Assembly: GCF_030247185.1 (NCBI RefSeq)
Contig: NC_080570.1
Location: 4,154,001 to 4,218,000 of the forward strand
Length of the DNA stretch: 64,000 nucleotides
Source of the DNA: Malaya genurostris
Taxonomy: Eukaryota > Arthropoda > Insecta > Diptera > Culicidae
Direction: 5' to 3'
Shown: positions 34,875-45,293 of the stretch, piece after piece
Layout of the letters: each line of letters starts with the position of its first letter
Numbering within the stretch: position 1 is the first letter of the stretch
Translations under genes and position numbers: made by a program
Notes under the pieces: model-generated
The model's input: only the letters and a program-made list of their open reading frames with translations
Databases searched by the model: none
Told to the model about the DNA's origin: nothing

Positions 34875-35025
34875 CATACAGTGGAAACAATCACATTCAA
34901 CGTTAACAGAGCGACAAGACTTCAATAAATTCTGTTTGCCATTCCGTTAACCTTTTTTTAAATCTTATTGGCTGTTCCTAAACAGAAAACAAATTCAAAC
35001 GCATTAAAACTAAATATGCTTACAG

Positions 35026-35876
35026 ATGACGTGGCTTTCATAATGAGCCCTAGGGGTAGACTACAGCTGCAGATCAATGGTCACATATTTACGAGGTCAC
35101 AAATCCGCAGTAAAATTATCATTTGGGTGTGCAGCCAACGGAGAGCTCACGGGTATGTCTTCGGGTAATTGTTTTCCTTCCCGTATTTTGATAGTATTAA
35201 TTTCAGCTGCAAAGCACGTGCCACTACCTCGAAGAAGCCTGGGGAGAATATAATTTCTCTACGAGACGACCATTCCCATTCTGTGATTACCGGTAGGAAT
35301 CCACGTCGTTGCAGTCAAAAGGAGAAAAACGTTCATCAATTGAAGAGCTTGGAATGTGATCTGATGACGGAAAGCATTTGTGGTAAGTGATTTTTTGATA
35401 AATTTGCAATAGTAGTTTCACAGAGCACTGTGTGGTAATTCCAAGATTTCCTCCACAAATTTTAAACTAACGACGAGTTACTGAGGGGTAGCTCAATTTA
35501 CGATACAGTTTTCAAAGCGAGTGGTAGGTCGTGTCGTCATTCAAACTGTATAGTAAAAATAGATGTTTCGATTTTTTGGAAAAAGAGTAGGCTACGCCAG
35601 AAATGTCAGTCGTGGAAAATTTTCATCAAGGTTAATTCAAAAAATGGAAACATTTTTTTTAGTTCAATTTTGTCGACCCATTTATTATTGCAATGTGTTC
35701 TAGAAAAGTTTATAAGTGAAAGCACAGAGGAGTCAATTGAAGTGAAGGCTGAACACGGGAACTCGAATAAAATAGCTGTGGAATTGAACTTCGGCATCAC
35801 AAACACTAAAGCGCTGTCCACACTAGGCCGTGACGTATCCGGAACGGGACCGCAACGTGCCGGGATTTATTTGTAA
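35026..35876 (+). CDS. mod(mdg4): Cassette 39: FLYWCH, last exon cut by a transposon
   Basis: Exons are 35026-35152 and 35207-35382/35390. The core is MSPRGRLQLQINGHIFTR, IIWVCSQ, CKARA, HSH. The frame stops at 35390 if unspliced (102 residues). However, a good donor (TGTG|GTAAGT) at 35382 and acceptor (TGTTCTAG) at 35703 allow a third exon with an SUMO-like VKAE motif. A PIF/Harbinger element begins at 35810 within that exon, and the frame now runs about 20 codons into the element before stopping at 35876. Confidence 0.7.
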
Positions 35877-36766
35877 AATATTCTCATCATACCGTGCACT
35901 TTCCGTGTCGCTACCGTTGCTATTAGTAACATACACAATCGTTGCATTTGATGTGCTTCTGTTCCTCACGAAAATGGCACATTTATCCAACGAAGAATTG
36001 GCCATAATTGCAATTGCTCTGAATGACGAAGATAATCAGCACTTTTAAAACAAACAAACAAAAAAAAAAGAAGATTTGGATGCACGAACTTTGGCGAAAA
36101 AGAGCAGTTGAGGGTGAATTCACCACATTATATAAGCAGCTTGTGAATGACGAGATCAAGGAATATTTCCGAATGTCAGAAGCTTGTTTCAAAATTCATC
36201 CGTGTCTTAGAAAGCATGACACTACATTCCGATTAGCAGTGACTCCCGAGAGAGGCTGGCAGTTTGTTTAAGGTATTTTCATTGATTTATTAACAAGACT
36301 TCTTTGTAAATGTCCAGAAAACTTCAACCAAAAACTGTATGACGATCATAGAGATGGCTTATAATATGTGTTCGTCTCATGATTTCAGATATTTAGCAAC
36401 AGGAGACACGCAAAAAACCACAGCATTTAGTTACAGACTTGAGGCTGTCTACCAGATTGTTCACGAGATATGTCGTGTAATTATTCAAAAAAATAATCGA
36501 CGATGCAATGCCGAAACCAACAGAAGCTTGCTAACGATTTTCCGCTGTGTCTTGGAGCCTTGAATGGAACATGTGACAATTCCAGTTCCTGCCAATAGTA
36601 ACTTTGAGTCAACGCATGCTTTGACCATGCTTCGGACGTGTGTCGATACAGACACGGGTACGAAACGGTCTAGTGAGAATATTCACATGGAGCTGCATTA
36701 AATAACCAGGACGGGATCCGGTCCAGTCCCGTTCCGGTTACGTCGCGGCCTAGTGTGAATAGCGCT
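35810..36766 (+). mobile_element. PIF/Harbinger DNA transposon, degraded
   Basis: Terminal inverted repeats begin AGCGCTRTYCACACTAGGCC and extend at least 35 bp with few mismatches. TAA flanks both ends (35807-35809 and 36767-36769), the expected 3-bp target duplication. The 957-bp element keeps two transposase fragments in different frames. It is probably non-autonomous. Confidence 0.88.
36023..36563 (+). pseudogene. HARBI1-like transposase fragments
   Basis: The frame at 36023-36271 reads HELWRKRAVEGEF and EYFRMSEACF, matching the N-terminal part of Harbinger-type nucleases. A second frame at 36339-36563 contains RYLATGDTQKTTAFSYR, matching the conserved FLATG...FR segment. The fragments are separated by frame breaks and the catalytic DDE region is not recognisable, so no active enzyme is expected. 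Confidence 0.75.
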
Positions 36767-38555
36767 TAAAGCTTCTATTTCTTCGGGGGTGTATTACAAA
36801 TTTTAGTCACAGAAGATTGGTAGTAAATCAATAATACTCTAATCATTAATCGGGAGCCATTAAAAAATTGTCCTGTGAGGCCTTTCTTGTTTCGTTCCAT
36901 TTAATTGATTTATTGTATGAATTCAACATCGAAAAGATGGATTTCTCTGTCCTTCGATAATATTGTTCTGTCGCTTCATTTCAGTGTAATGTTACAGTTA
37001 AAGTTGATTACACTGAGGTCTCTTTATTACGCGGATTTCTGAAGATACGCGGTTTTTTTATGCGAATTTTCCAAGTTATGCGATTTTATTGTTTTGTTAC
37101 AAATGCACGAAGCGAAGAAAACCACCTTTTTGCCAGTTTTCTATACATTTGCAGAAAAGGCACAAGTGTCGATTTTCGCTCTTCGAATCACACCTTCCAA
37201 AGCAATATTGAACAAGATACAAGAGAGTCCATCACCTTGCCGTAGCCTTCTCTTAGATTCGAAGAGACTCGAGAGCGTCCCAGATACTCAGACGTAGCAC
37301 ATCACTCTATCCATAGTTGCTTTGACCAATCGCGTTTATCCGGAAAACCGTATTCGTGCATGATCTGCCATAGCTGTTCTGGATCGACACAATCGCCGCT
37401 TATGCTGCTTTGAATTCTTTAGCTGCTGGTGATAGACGACGGTAAAGGATTTGAGAGAGTACCTTGTAGCCGGCGTTCAGCAATGTTATTGCGCGGTAAT
37501 TGCAACAATCTAGCTTATCACCCTTTTTGTAGATGGGACATACCACTCCTTTCATCCATTCCTGCGGTAGAATCTTCCTCCTCCTAAATTTTAGAAATCA
37601 TTCAGTGCCGCGCTCTAGTCAGTGACTCTCCTTTATATTTGAGCAGCTCGATTGGTAACTGGCCATTGCCCGCGGCTTTGTTATTTCTCAGCTTCCCGAT
37701 CTCCACACTTATCTCCGACAGGTCAGGTGCTGGGAATCTGTCGTCAACTGAGCGTGCACCCAAATTGATTCCTGTATCGTTCTCTGTATCTTGTGCTTCA
37801 CCATTCAGATGCTCGTCACAGTACTGCTTCCACCAGTCGATCACCTCACGTTCGTTCGTTCGGCCTGTGGCGTGTAGCCTCTACGTGAGTTCTGTCTGTT
37901 TCCCACCTGTCTTTATCGTTCCTCGTTCTGTCTCGTGCGGTGTTGCCGCAACCTCGTCCTTGCTGCATTTTTCTCGTCGACCAACTCAACCATTTCAACA
38001 CACAGAATGACGAAAAGACTTCATGAACCAGCCCAGTGCGAATCGAACCAGTAAATACAGCATTTGTTACACAATTCGAATCACACGTCTCAACACGAAA
38101 AATAAACTTAAACTCACTTCTACTCAGCATGGAATCACAATCACAGAGATTTAAAATGAAAAAAAGTAAATTTTCGAAAAATTTTGACGGGAGCAAAATT
38201 TTTCGCGTCTGCCGAGCACGCCTACTGCGATCGTTCCGATTGCATTTTTTCCCTCATGTTTAAATTAACTGATTTTTTTCTAAGGGCAAATTCGCTCAAT
38301 TTAAACCATATAATTCGAGTCACTAATAGATGTATTTTTTTTCTTTTCCAGCTATCACCGAAAAGTTGTGCCAAACAAATCGGAAAAGTGTATAAGAAAA
38401 AACTAGTCGAGACACACCTTGTTGTCTGTTTGATTTAGTCTAAAATTTTCTATACCAAAAGGAATAAATATAAGCTTGATTAGCAAACTTGATCTTCATT
38501 ACTACCATCAGTTCTACTGTGTTTACAATTTCATTAATAATGTTAATCGTTTCAG
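36767..38555. other. Spacer with retroelement fragment
   Basis: No host exon is seen except the displaced end of cassette 39's last exon just after 36769. The main content is a minus-strand non-LTR fragment at about 37.12-38.01 kb. The rest is AT-rich and unassigned. Confidence 0.55.
37120..38010 (-). pseudogene. Non-LTR retrotransposon reverse-transcriptase fragment
   Basis: On the minus strand the sequence reads, through several frame breaks, WWKQYCDEHLNG, KLRNNKAAGNGQLPIELLK, then near 37.5 kb PIYKKGD and YRAITLLNAGYK, and near 37.2 kb LRQGDGLSC. This order is the fingers/palm of a non-LTR reverse transcriptase. The segment between, including the YADD region, is lost or decayed. It is a dead 5'- and 3'-truncated copy. 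Confidence 0.75.
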
Positions 38556-38904
38556 CGATCAAAGATGTTTCTTTCGTAGTAACGAAGCGCGGTAGCATGC
38601 AACTGTCAATCAATGGGTTCCTGTACACCAAAGACAAAACCCGAGACCACTCCCAGTTCTGGGCTTGCAATCAGTCAAAAGTTCTGAAGTACGTGAGTGT
38701 TTTTTCGCAGTTTCGAACTTCGAAATAACTTCGTTTTTTTTCAGTTGTACAGCTCGTGCGAGAACCAGCACCCTGCAGAAAGGCCGTGGTCCCGAACTTA
38801 CGGTTCGTGGAAATCACAACCATGAAATCATTACCGAACGGAGAAGAGCCGGTGTGCGGGCCAAACTGGTTGAGCAAACCCGAAAGGAGCGGGGATTGAA
38901 GTAG
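38556..38904 (+). CDS. mod(mdg4): Cassette 40: FLYWCH, two exons
   Basis: Exons are 38556-38688 and 38745-38904, donor GTACGT, 56-bp intron; 96 residues. The core is VTKRGSMQLSINGFLYTK, QFWACNQSK, CTARA, HNH, then TERRRAGVRAKL. A second acceptor-like TTTGTGTTTCAG at about 38965 opens only five codons and is probably not a coding exon. The AATAAA is about 190 bp downstream, the longest 3' UTR in this block. Confidence 0.83.
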
Positions 38905-39235
38905 TGTGGTATGAGTTTTGAATTTTTCCTTTTCGTTCCGCTAAAGCAATTTTTTGTGTTTCAGATTTTCAAGGAGGATAACGACGAACGAGAATCTACG
39001 AGTTATCTGCTGACAAAGTTTCAGTCGTTTGAAAATTCCGTGATTTGTTAACTTATTTGTAGATTGTTTTGGTATAAAAATGCGAACTTGGTAATAAAAA
39101 TGCTACTAAGCGCCGAAAGGATAAATTCACAGTTGTTTATGAATGAAACTGTGATGAATCTAGTACATATTTAAAAAAAACCTTTTTTATAAGATGTAGT
39201 TGTTCTATCAATTGTAACCTACAATATCGTTGCAG

Positions 39236-39597
39236 TCGTTAGTCCCGAGGAGATATCGTTCATGTTGAACTACCGTGGAACCCAAAACATGGTAATACGA
39301 AGCCATTTCTTCACCAAAAACAAGATCTCCCGGCGATACATATTCTGGAATTGTACTCAGAAGAAACCGTTCGGGTGAGACCAACTCTGTCAGTTTGCTT
39401 ACTAACGAACTAGTCCTGACATTCTCGTTCATTTATATTACAGCTGTAAAGTGCGCGTAACGATGCCACGACCGCCTACACAAGGTCCTGTGATATGTCG
39501 AGGTGAACATAACCATATGATAGTTACGGGAAGGCGAAAGCATGGAGTCCTGCGGCAGTTGTTGAATGATCGAAAGCGTGAAAATGCTACATTCTAG
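39236..39597 (+). CDS. mod(mdg4): Cassette 41: FLYWCH, two exons
   Basis: Exons are 39236-39374 and 39444-39597, donor GTGAGA, 69-bp intron; 96 residues. The core is LNYRGTQNMVIRSHFFTK, IFWNCTQKKPFG, CKVRV, HNH, tail TGRRKHGVLRQLL. The TAG stop is embedded in a TCTAGTAC motif. AATAAA lies about 30 bp after the stop. Confidence 0.83.
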
Positions 39598-39732
39598 TAC
39601 GCTGTTACAGTAATATTGCAAATATCGCAAATAAAAACGCTCCACTTTGACGTGTTCCTATTTCATTCGATGCGGTTGAAAGTCCGTTCCCAGTCCCGGT
39701 TCAATACAACAGATTTGATTTACCTATTGCAG

Positions 39733-40108
39733 ATATCGACCCAGCTAAGGACATATCGTACTTTCTAACGGCACGGGGTACCACTCAGCTTATGGTGAAA
39801 GGATACGCATTTACGAAGCAAAACGTTCGGAGGCATATGATTTTTTGGGCTTGCTGTCAGGCGAAACCATTGAAGTAAGTATTTCTCGGTATTTGAACCG
39901 AGTGTTCTTCAAGTATTTTTATGAAATGAACGCTTGCAGATGTACTGCTAGACTGACCACCTACCGGGGAGAGAATCGAGGCAAGATTGTAGTTCGAGGA
40001 GAGCACAACCATGAAATAATTAAGGAACGCCGCAAAGCTGGAATGCGGAGGAAATTATTAGAGCAACGGGAAAAAGAGAAGCTGAGCAAAAAATGCTCAA
40101 AGATCTAG
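39733..40108 (+). CDS. mod(mdg4): Cassette 42: FLYWCH, two exons
   Basis: Exons are 39733-39874 and 39940-40108, donor GTAAGT, 65-bp intron; 102 residues. The core is LTARGTTQLMVKGYAFTK, IFWACCQAKPLK, CTARL, HNH, then KERRKAGMRRKLLEQREKEK, a strongly basic likely helix. AATAAA lies about 13 bp downstream. Confidence 0.85.
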
Positions 40109-40251
40109 GCATCGAATATGTTGAATAAAAATTTCTGAATTTGTGCGAAAATAAATCTCTGTCGTTGTTATGCATTTACTGGCTATGCTGGATTCACCGA
40201 GAGCTTGAAACCGTTTTTTAATTGTTTCTCACCTTTTCGTTTCTCCTACAG

Positions 40252-40562
40252 AGTTCGATCCGACAGTAGAAGTGCAGTTTCTCGTCATCGGAAAATCTCG
40301 CAAGCTGTTCATCGGTGGCTTCAGCTTTACGAGAAAAGTTCTACGCGAACGGTACACCATTTGGGAATGCTGTCAGGCGAAGCCTTTGGGCTGCAAGGCG
40401 GGAGCAACGTCCTACACCACCGGGAACAAGGTGATTGTCCGGGGTACCCACAATCATCCGATCGTCACGGAACGAAGAAAACTAGGCCAACGAAAGATTC
40501 TCATGGAAGAACGGCGACGGGAGCGAGTGATACGAAAGATGAAAGCAGAAGTACTAGATTAG
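40252..40562 (+). CDS. mod(mdg4): Cassette 43: FLYWCH 3'-terminal exon (intronless)
   Basis: Acceptor TTTCTCCTACAG ends at 40251; 102 residues. The core is VIGKSRKLFIGGFSFTR, IWECCQAKPLG, CKAGA, HNH, then TERRKLGQRKILMEERRRER. It shares WxCCQAKPL with cassette 42 but lacks the intron at the following codon, which fits an intron loss by copying of a spliced transcript or precise deletion. No AATAAA is clear. Confidence 0.86.
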
Positions 40563-40921
40563 AGCGGTAGAATTGTGTTGATCCTAGTCGGCCATGACAG
40601 TGTTTACTACGTGTCTACGTTATAATGTCTTCGCTTTTTGGTGAATGAAATATCATCGTAGAATCATGGAATCATGGCAGAGTTGTCCTACATCGGCAAA
40701 GATTTTTTTGGTGGTTCAACAATAGCCCGTCTGAGTTATTCAATTGTTCCGGTAAACACGAAACATTCAAACCGTTCGGACCATTGTAGTACTAGAACAT
40801 GTGAATATAAACCGCTTTACCCACTCCATAAAAATTTTTCTTACTTTTCTTTTGATAATATTAAGGACAATTGGAAATACAACTGCATTTATACTAACAT
40901 AGTGCCATTTGGATCTTTCAG
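40563..40921. other. Spacer between cassettes 43 and 44
   Basis: No exon or repeat element is recognised. It carries one TCTAGTAC motif on the minus strand at 40789-40796, and another overlaps the end of cassette 43. An open frame across it has no family resemblance. Confidence 0.5.
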
Positions 40922-41303
40922 ATCTTCCAAAATCATTCTTCGTTCTGAGCAGCCGAGGAACATTTCAACTATCGGTTAATGGATATACCTTCACTCGGGA
41001 GATCGTCAAAGAAAATACAATCGAATGGATTTGCTCACAATCGACCTCATTGCGGTAAGCATATTGAAACCTTATACAGCTTAAGTTCAATGTTCATCAC
41101 TTCGTGACGCTTGCAGATGCAACGTTCGGGTGATAACCGCACGAGCCAAAGACCGCAAAGTGCTGCTGATTCGGGGAACACATAATCATGAAAACTTTTT
41201 GGAAAGACGCAAAAGTGACACCCTGAAAGAACTCATTGAACAGCGGAGGAAGGAACGTGACGAGCGGCGAATGCGTCTTACCGGGTCTTCACCGGGAAGC
41301 TAA
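40922..41303 (+). CDS. mod(mdg4): Cassette 44: FLYWCH, two exons
   Basis: Exons are 40922-41054 and 41117-41303, donor GTAAGC, 62-bp intron; 105 residues. The core is LSSRGTFQLSVNGYTFTR, IEWICSQ, CNVRV, HNH, followed by LERRKSDTLKELIEQRRKERDERR. AATAAA is about 20 bp beyond the stop. The second exon is visible only after splicing. Confidence 0.84.
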
Positions 41304-41495
41304 ACAATAGTGTTTCAAAAACAATAAACGAATTTTTTCCCTAAATTCCATGCAATCACTTCACATGTAGTACTAGAATTAACTGTTTCATTCGCTGATA
41401 TTTCTAGGATTGCTTTTTCATCACTAGAAAGAGTACTAATTTTCGTTTATCTAACTTCACTTTGTCAATGTCGCTGCTCGTTGGATGCTTTCAAG

Positions 41496-41817
41496 AGAAT
41501 GGAAATGAACCTCAGGTTTTGTATACTATCAGCAGTAGAGGAACTCCGTTGCTCTTGCTAGACGGGTTCACCTTCACCAGAGACAAGGTGCGCAACAGTG
41601 TTACCTCCTGGAGATGCTCTCAGCATCGCACCTCAAGGTATGTTTGTCTGTATGCTAGGTTTGCTGTTACCGTTGCTGATCCAACCTATCTCATTCTAGT
41701 TGCAAAGCACGCGCTAACGCCGTCCGTGACCGCAGTGGCCAAAAGAAGATTGTTATCAAATACACGCACAATCATCCACTTGTTGCGGATCGTAAAAAGA
41801 AAAGTTCCTATAAATAA
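41496..41817 (+). CDS. mod(mdg4): Cassette 45: FLYWCH, two exons
   Basis: Exons are 41496-41637 and 41700-41817, donor GTATGT, 62-bp intron ending TCATTCTAG; 85 residues. The core is ISSRGTPLLLLDGFTFTR, SWRCSQHR, CKARA, HNH. The basic tail is cut short (DRKKKSSYK), so the RRKxG helix of its siblings is missing. The acceptor TTTCAAG at 41495 is weaker than average. AATAAA overlaps the stop. Confidence 0.78.
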
Positions 41818-42095
41818 ATATACGCGCTACTTCTAGTACCACATCATAGCAAGCTGACAGAAATAGTGTTTTTTTTTCTTTTTCAAACACAACGGAAGAT
41901 AGTTCAAGCACTTTTTGTTTTTTCGTTGCACTACACTTACGCATGAGCCGTGAAATCGTTTTGAAATGACAAAATATGTTCTAGTACCGCATTCGAGTGA
42001 GAGCATTGTAATGCAACGAAAGCAAAAATGTTGTTAGGTTACAAATGGAAATGAATTACCAATCTAGTGCTCACCGAATGATTTCTTTTGTCTAG

Positions 42096-44701
42096 ATCTG
42101 GTGACGTACACCGTGAGTCGACGTGGAAGGCGGCAAATTTGCTACAGCGGCTACACATTCGAGATGGAGAAGGAACGGAAGGGTTCCACCAGTTGGCGCT
42201 GTTGTCAGGCTAAACTACTCAAGTAAGTTTCATAATGTTTATTAATACGGGAAATTATAAGCAGTAATGCCACTTGAGCCCGTAAGTTCTGATTTTTGAT
42301 TCAGAGTACTAGATTTCGAAGGTCATTTTCTCATTTCGTTTTGTTTTATTTTTATTTCAACGGATATGTGAAAACCTATAAAACGGAAACTATTTTAAAA
42401 ATTTAGAGAAGCCATTGAAAAAAGATATATCCTTAAACAAAGTTCGAATCTGTGTTCTGCCAATCGCAAATACCAACTGTATCAGATCGACGAGATCAGA
42501 AAGTACGAGTGTACCATTTAATTTCTCGCATCAACTTTCCAACATCACAGCTCATTAGAACATATCTTTTACTTGAACATATAGACGAAGACTTCTTATT
42601 TTCGGATGCATAGTTATGGTTTAGGACAAGGCTGGAAGATACATCGACTGGCTAGAGCTACGGTTGTCATAGCCATAGAATTTAGCGTTTGATTAGCCAG
42701 GCAAAACGAGTAAACCTAGACAGATGTGAATTATACCGAGGGCTTCAGAAATCGGTGATTCCAACAGTGGATTAACCGACTTATGCCCCATAGTCTTCGG
42801 TATTAGAATCGTAAATAAACACGGATGAAAACGGATGGTTTTCGTGTAAAATAGATTTCAGTAGAACCGGTTTCGATGAAATGGCTTTCGGTGAAACGGC
42901 TTTCAAAGAAAGGGAATTTGATGTGATAGACCGGTGAATCAGTTCTCTGCGGACTGGCTATCGGCGAAACGGGTTTCGACGAAAAAGTTATCCCTAGAGT
43001 GAAACATCTTTCGGTGAAATGGTTTTCACTAAAACAGCCTTCGACAAAACGTCTTTCGTTTGAATGATACATTTGGTGAAACGGCTGTTGAAGAAATGGT
43101 TGTTGGTGAATTCGATTTCGATGGAATGGCTATCAGCGAATTGATTTTGTAAAACGTCTTTCGGCGAAATGATTCATTTGATGGAGAGGTTTTTGGCGAA
43201 ATGTATTTCTGTGCTAATTATCGGTGGAACGGCTTAGAATTTTTTTCAGCTGAAATTGCTAGTGATAAATGGACCATTTGGTGAAACAATTTTTAACAAA
43301 AAAATTTACATTAGGGGAGAGTGTTCGGTTACCGACACCCTTTAATTTAAAGCTCAAAACTTCTGACTTAGTGCACATTATGCAGACATTTATGCATCAA
43401 CGGAAAGCTAAAGTTCCTGGCTAACAACTGATTTAGAAACTAAGTTGAATCATTTGATTGAAAAAAAAGTTATCAATTTAATAAAGAGACAAATTTTTGC
43501 GATTTTAAAAAAGGTGTTCGGTTACCGGTACCCCAAGAAGTTTCTCTAAAAATAACAAAATTTAAGTAAAGACTGCAGTTATTCAGAGAAAAAAACAGAA
43601 TTTATTCTTTTTGGAAGCGTTTTTGACAAAAGTCTTCATTGTCTGATTGTGACTTCGCCTTGGCTCTCTTGGTCGAATATTTGGATGGTGGCACCTTTGA
43701 TGTTAATTTGGCCGGTCTTCCACGTTTTTTCTTAGCCGGAGCATCCGCTGTATGAGCAGCTAGATGTTTGTGTCGACAGCAATCTGCAATTTTTCACGAT
43801 TTATCGAAAAAAATGGAATGCCGGTAACCGAAATCAGTCGACATTTTGAAAATGACAAATAAAATCTTTGATTGGGAAAATTTTGATAGCATCCGGTATT
43901 AAACTACGGAATAGATCGTTTTAACCTCACCCACCTTTCCGATTGATGCTCTTCAATTCATGATGCTATAAAAAGGTCAGAAAAAACTTTTGTCTTGATT
44001 TTCACGCAATTAAAATTTATTTTAAATGCAGCAAAAAGTTCAAGCGACTGTTTGCTTCGTAATTCAGCACAAAAAGAACGTGCTGCTATTACACACACAT
44101 GACATTTGTCGGAATGACGCTATCTGCTTTCTGTCAAAAGTTACGGTGGGGTGCCGGCAACTGAACACTGCCGGCAACCGAACATCTTTCCCTACATACA
44201 TAACTTGTTCACATGCATTATTCTGCGAATTGCCTGTCTGGGAAATGGCTCCTACAGCATCGTGTTTTTTCTTCTAGTCCTAATTTTCTGGTATTCATGT
44301 TCCTGCTAATTATTGTTACTGTCTGTCTACACGTTTGGCATAATCCAATTTTTAAAACGAACATTTTTTTGGTTTAGCGATCGTTTCCAATTGGTTTCAT
44401 TACGTTACATGTTCTGTATTGGTGAGGGAAAATCTAGTACTCCTTAAAGCTTACTCTATATCCAAGTAAACAAACGCATTGACAAGATTTTTCCTTCTGC
44501 AGATGCAAAGCCCGTATTATCGAACGGCAAACATTGGGTTATCCTACGTACGAGATTGTACGTTCGCTACACAACCATGACGTCACCGTAACTGGACGAA
44601 AATCTGCCAAGTTCAACGTTCGGAGTAATATCAAGGGCCTGCTGTTGACAAATGATGATCAGTTGTTAGATTTCAATGACAGTTGTGATGAAATAAACTG
44701 A
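42096..44701 (+). CDS. mod(mdg4): Cassette 46: FLYWCH split by a 2.3-kb intron
   Basis: Exons are 42096-42222 and 44503-44701; 107 residues. The core is VSRRGRRQICYSGYTFEM, SWRCCQAK, CKARI, HNH. The join AA|A TGC restores the codon before the second cysteine, as in its siblings. The tail is less basic and ends acidic (NDDQLLDFNDSCDEIN). The intron is expanded by tandem repeats and a pogo-like element. AATAAA overlaps the stop. Confidence 0.8.
42830..43290. repeat. Degenerate tandem repeat (TTTCGGTGAAACGG)
   Basis: Variants of a roughly 20-bp unit, GGTTTTCGGYGAAACGGC, recur with many substitutions across about 450 bp of cassette 46's intron. Confidence 0.75.
43314..44192. mobile_element. Pogo-like Tc1/mariner-superfamily element remnant
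   Basis: The left end GGGGAGAGTGTTCGGTTACCG is the imperfect inverse of the right end CCGGCAACCGAACATCTTTCCC. TA flanks both sides (43312-43313 and 44193-44194), as expected for Tc1/mariner elements. Near the middle, on the minus strand, is a basic protein end like those of pogo-group transposases. No DDE core remains. Confidence 0.65.
43602..43772 (-). pseudogene. Transposase C-terminal remnant with AT-hook-like motif
   Basis: An open minus-strand frame of about 55 codons contains KKKRGRPAK, then a Lys/Ser-rich stretch and an acidic end before its stop at 43602-43604. This resembles the C-terminal end of pogo/jerky-type transposases. The upstream coding region is absent. Confidence 0.5.
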
Positions 44702-44820
44702 ACGAATCAAGTAGCCGAGTTTTTTCTGCATCGATTCATATCTTGCCACGTGTTTTTTTTTTTCGGTCGGAAAACTTCACTAACCGTTTCTGTTTTCTTT
44801 TTTTTTTTGTTGCAATTCAG

Positions 44821-45194
44821 GTAATCATCGAATCGAGTTCGTTGTGACCAGTCGGGGAAATTTACAGCTGTGCATCGATGGATACCGATACACGAACGAC
44901 CGAATCAAAAACAATGCGATTGATTACCGCTGCGTACATTACAAACCGTTAGGGTGAGTCAAAGTAGTTACTGATTTTAATGAAAATCATTAATTTTAAA
45001 TTTTCTCAAAAAAAAAAAGATGCCGTGCTCGTGCAAAATCGAACAAAGACAAGTCCCATGTGCAGGTATTCGAAGCAACCCACAACCACCCGAAATTCAT
45101 GGACCGTCGAAAGAATGGAGCCCTACGAAAGCTTCTGCAGCAGCGCAAGGCCGAAAATAGAAGCGTCGGTCGACCTCGATTGAAAAATAAATAG
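44821..45194 (+). CDS. mod(mdg4): Cassette 47: FLYWCH with AT-hook-like tail, two exons
   Basis: Exons are 44821-44953 and 45020-45194, donor GTGAGT, 66-bp intron; 101 residues. The core is VTSRGNLQLCIDGYRYTN, IDYRC with tyrosine replacing the invariant tryptophan, GCRARA, HNH, then MDRRKNGALRKLLQQRK and a VGRPRLK motif close to an AT-hook. The internal acceptor is preceded by an uninterrupted run of A instead of pyrimidines. AATAAA overlaps the stop. Confidence 0.8.
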
Positions 45195-45293
45195 TTTTCC
45201 GTTTTAATATTTCGTTGTTTTTTAATCGCTCGTATTCTAGTAATTCGCTGAACGTGTGAAATTAGTTTTCATCAGTTTTTTTTTACTTTTTAG

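Noticed and set aside
38966..39100. Possible extra exon after cassette 40 (acceptor-like TTTGTGTTTCAG)
   Set aside because: In phase 1 it opens only five codons before a stop; at most it is a 3' UTR intron or unused site.
40205..40570. 121-codon alternative-frame protein over cassette 43
   Set aside because: It runs through the pyrimidine tract and acceptor and shows no family features, whereas the other frame encodes a complete FLYWCH finger.
40674..40979. 101-codon frame upstream of cassette 44
   Set aside because: It passes through the acceptor at 40921 in a different frame from the finger and resembles no protein.
44026..44277. 83-codon plus-strand frame near 44.1 kb
   Set aside because: Most of it lies inside the pogo-like element and it runs over its right inverted end; no domain.
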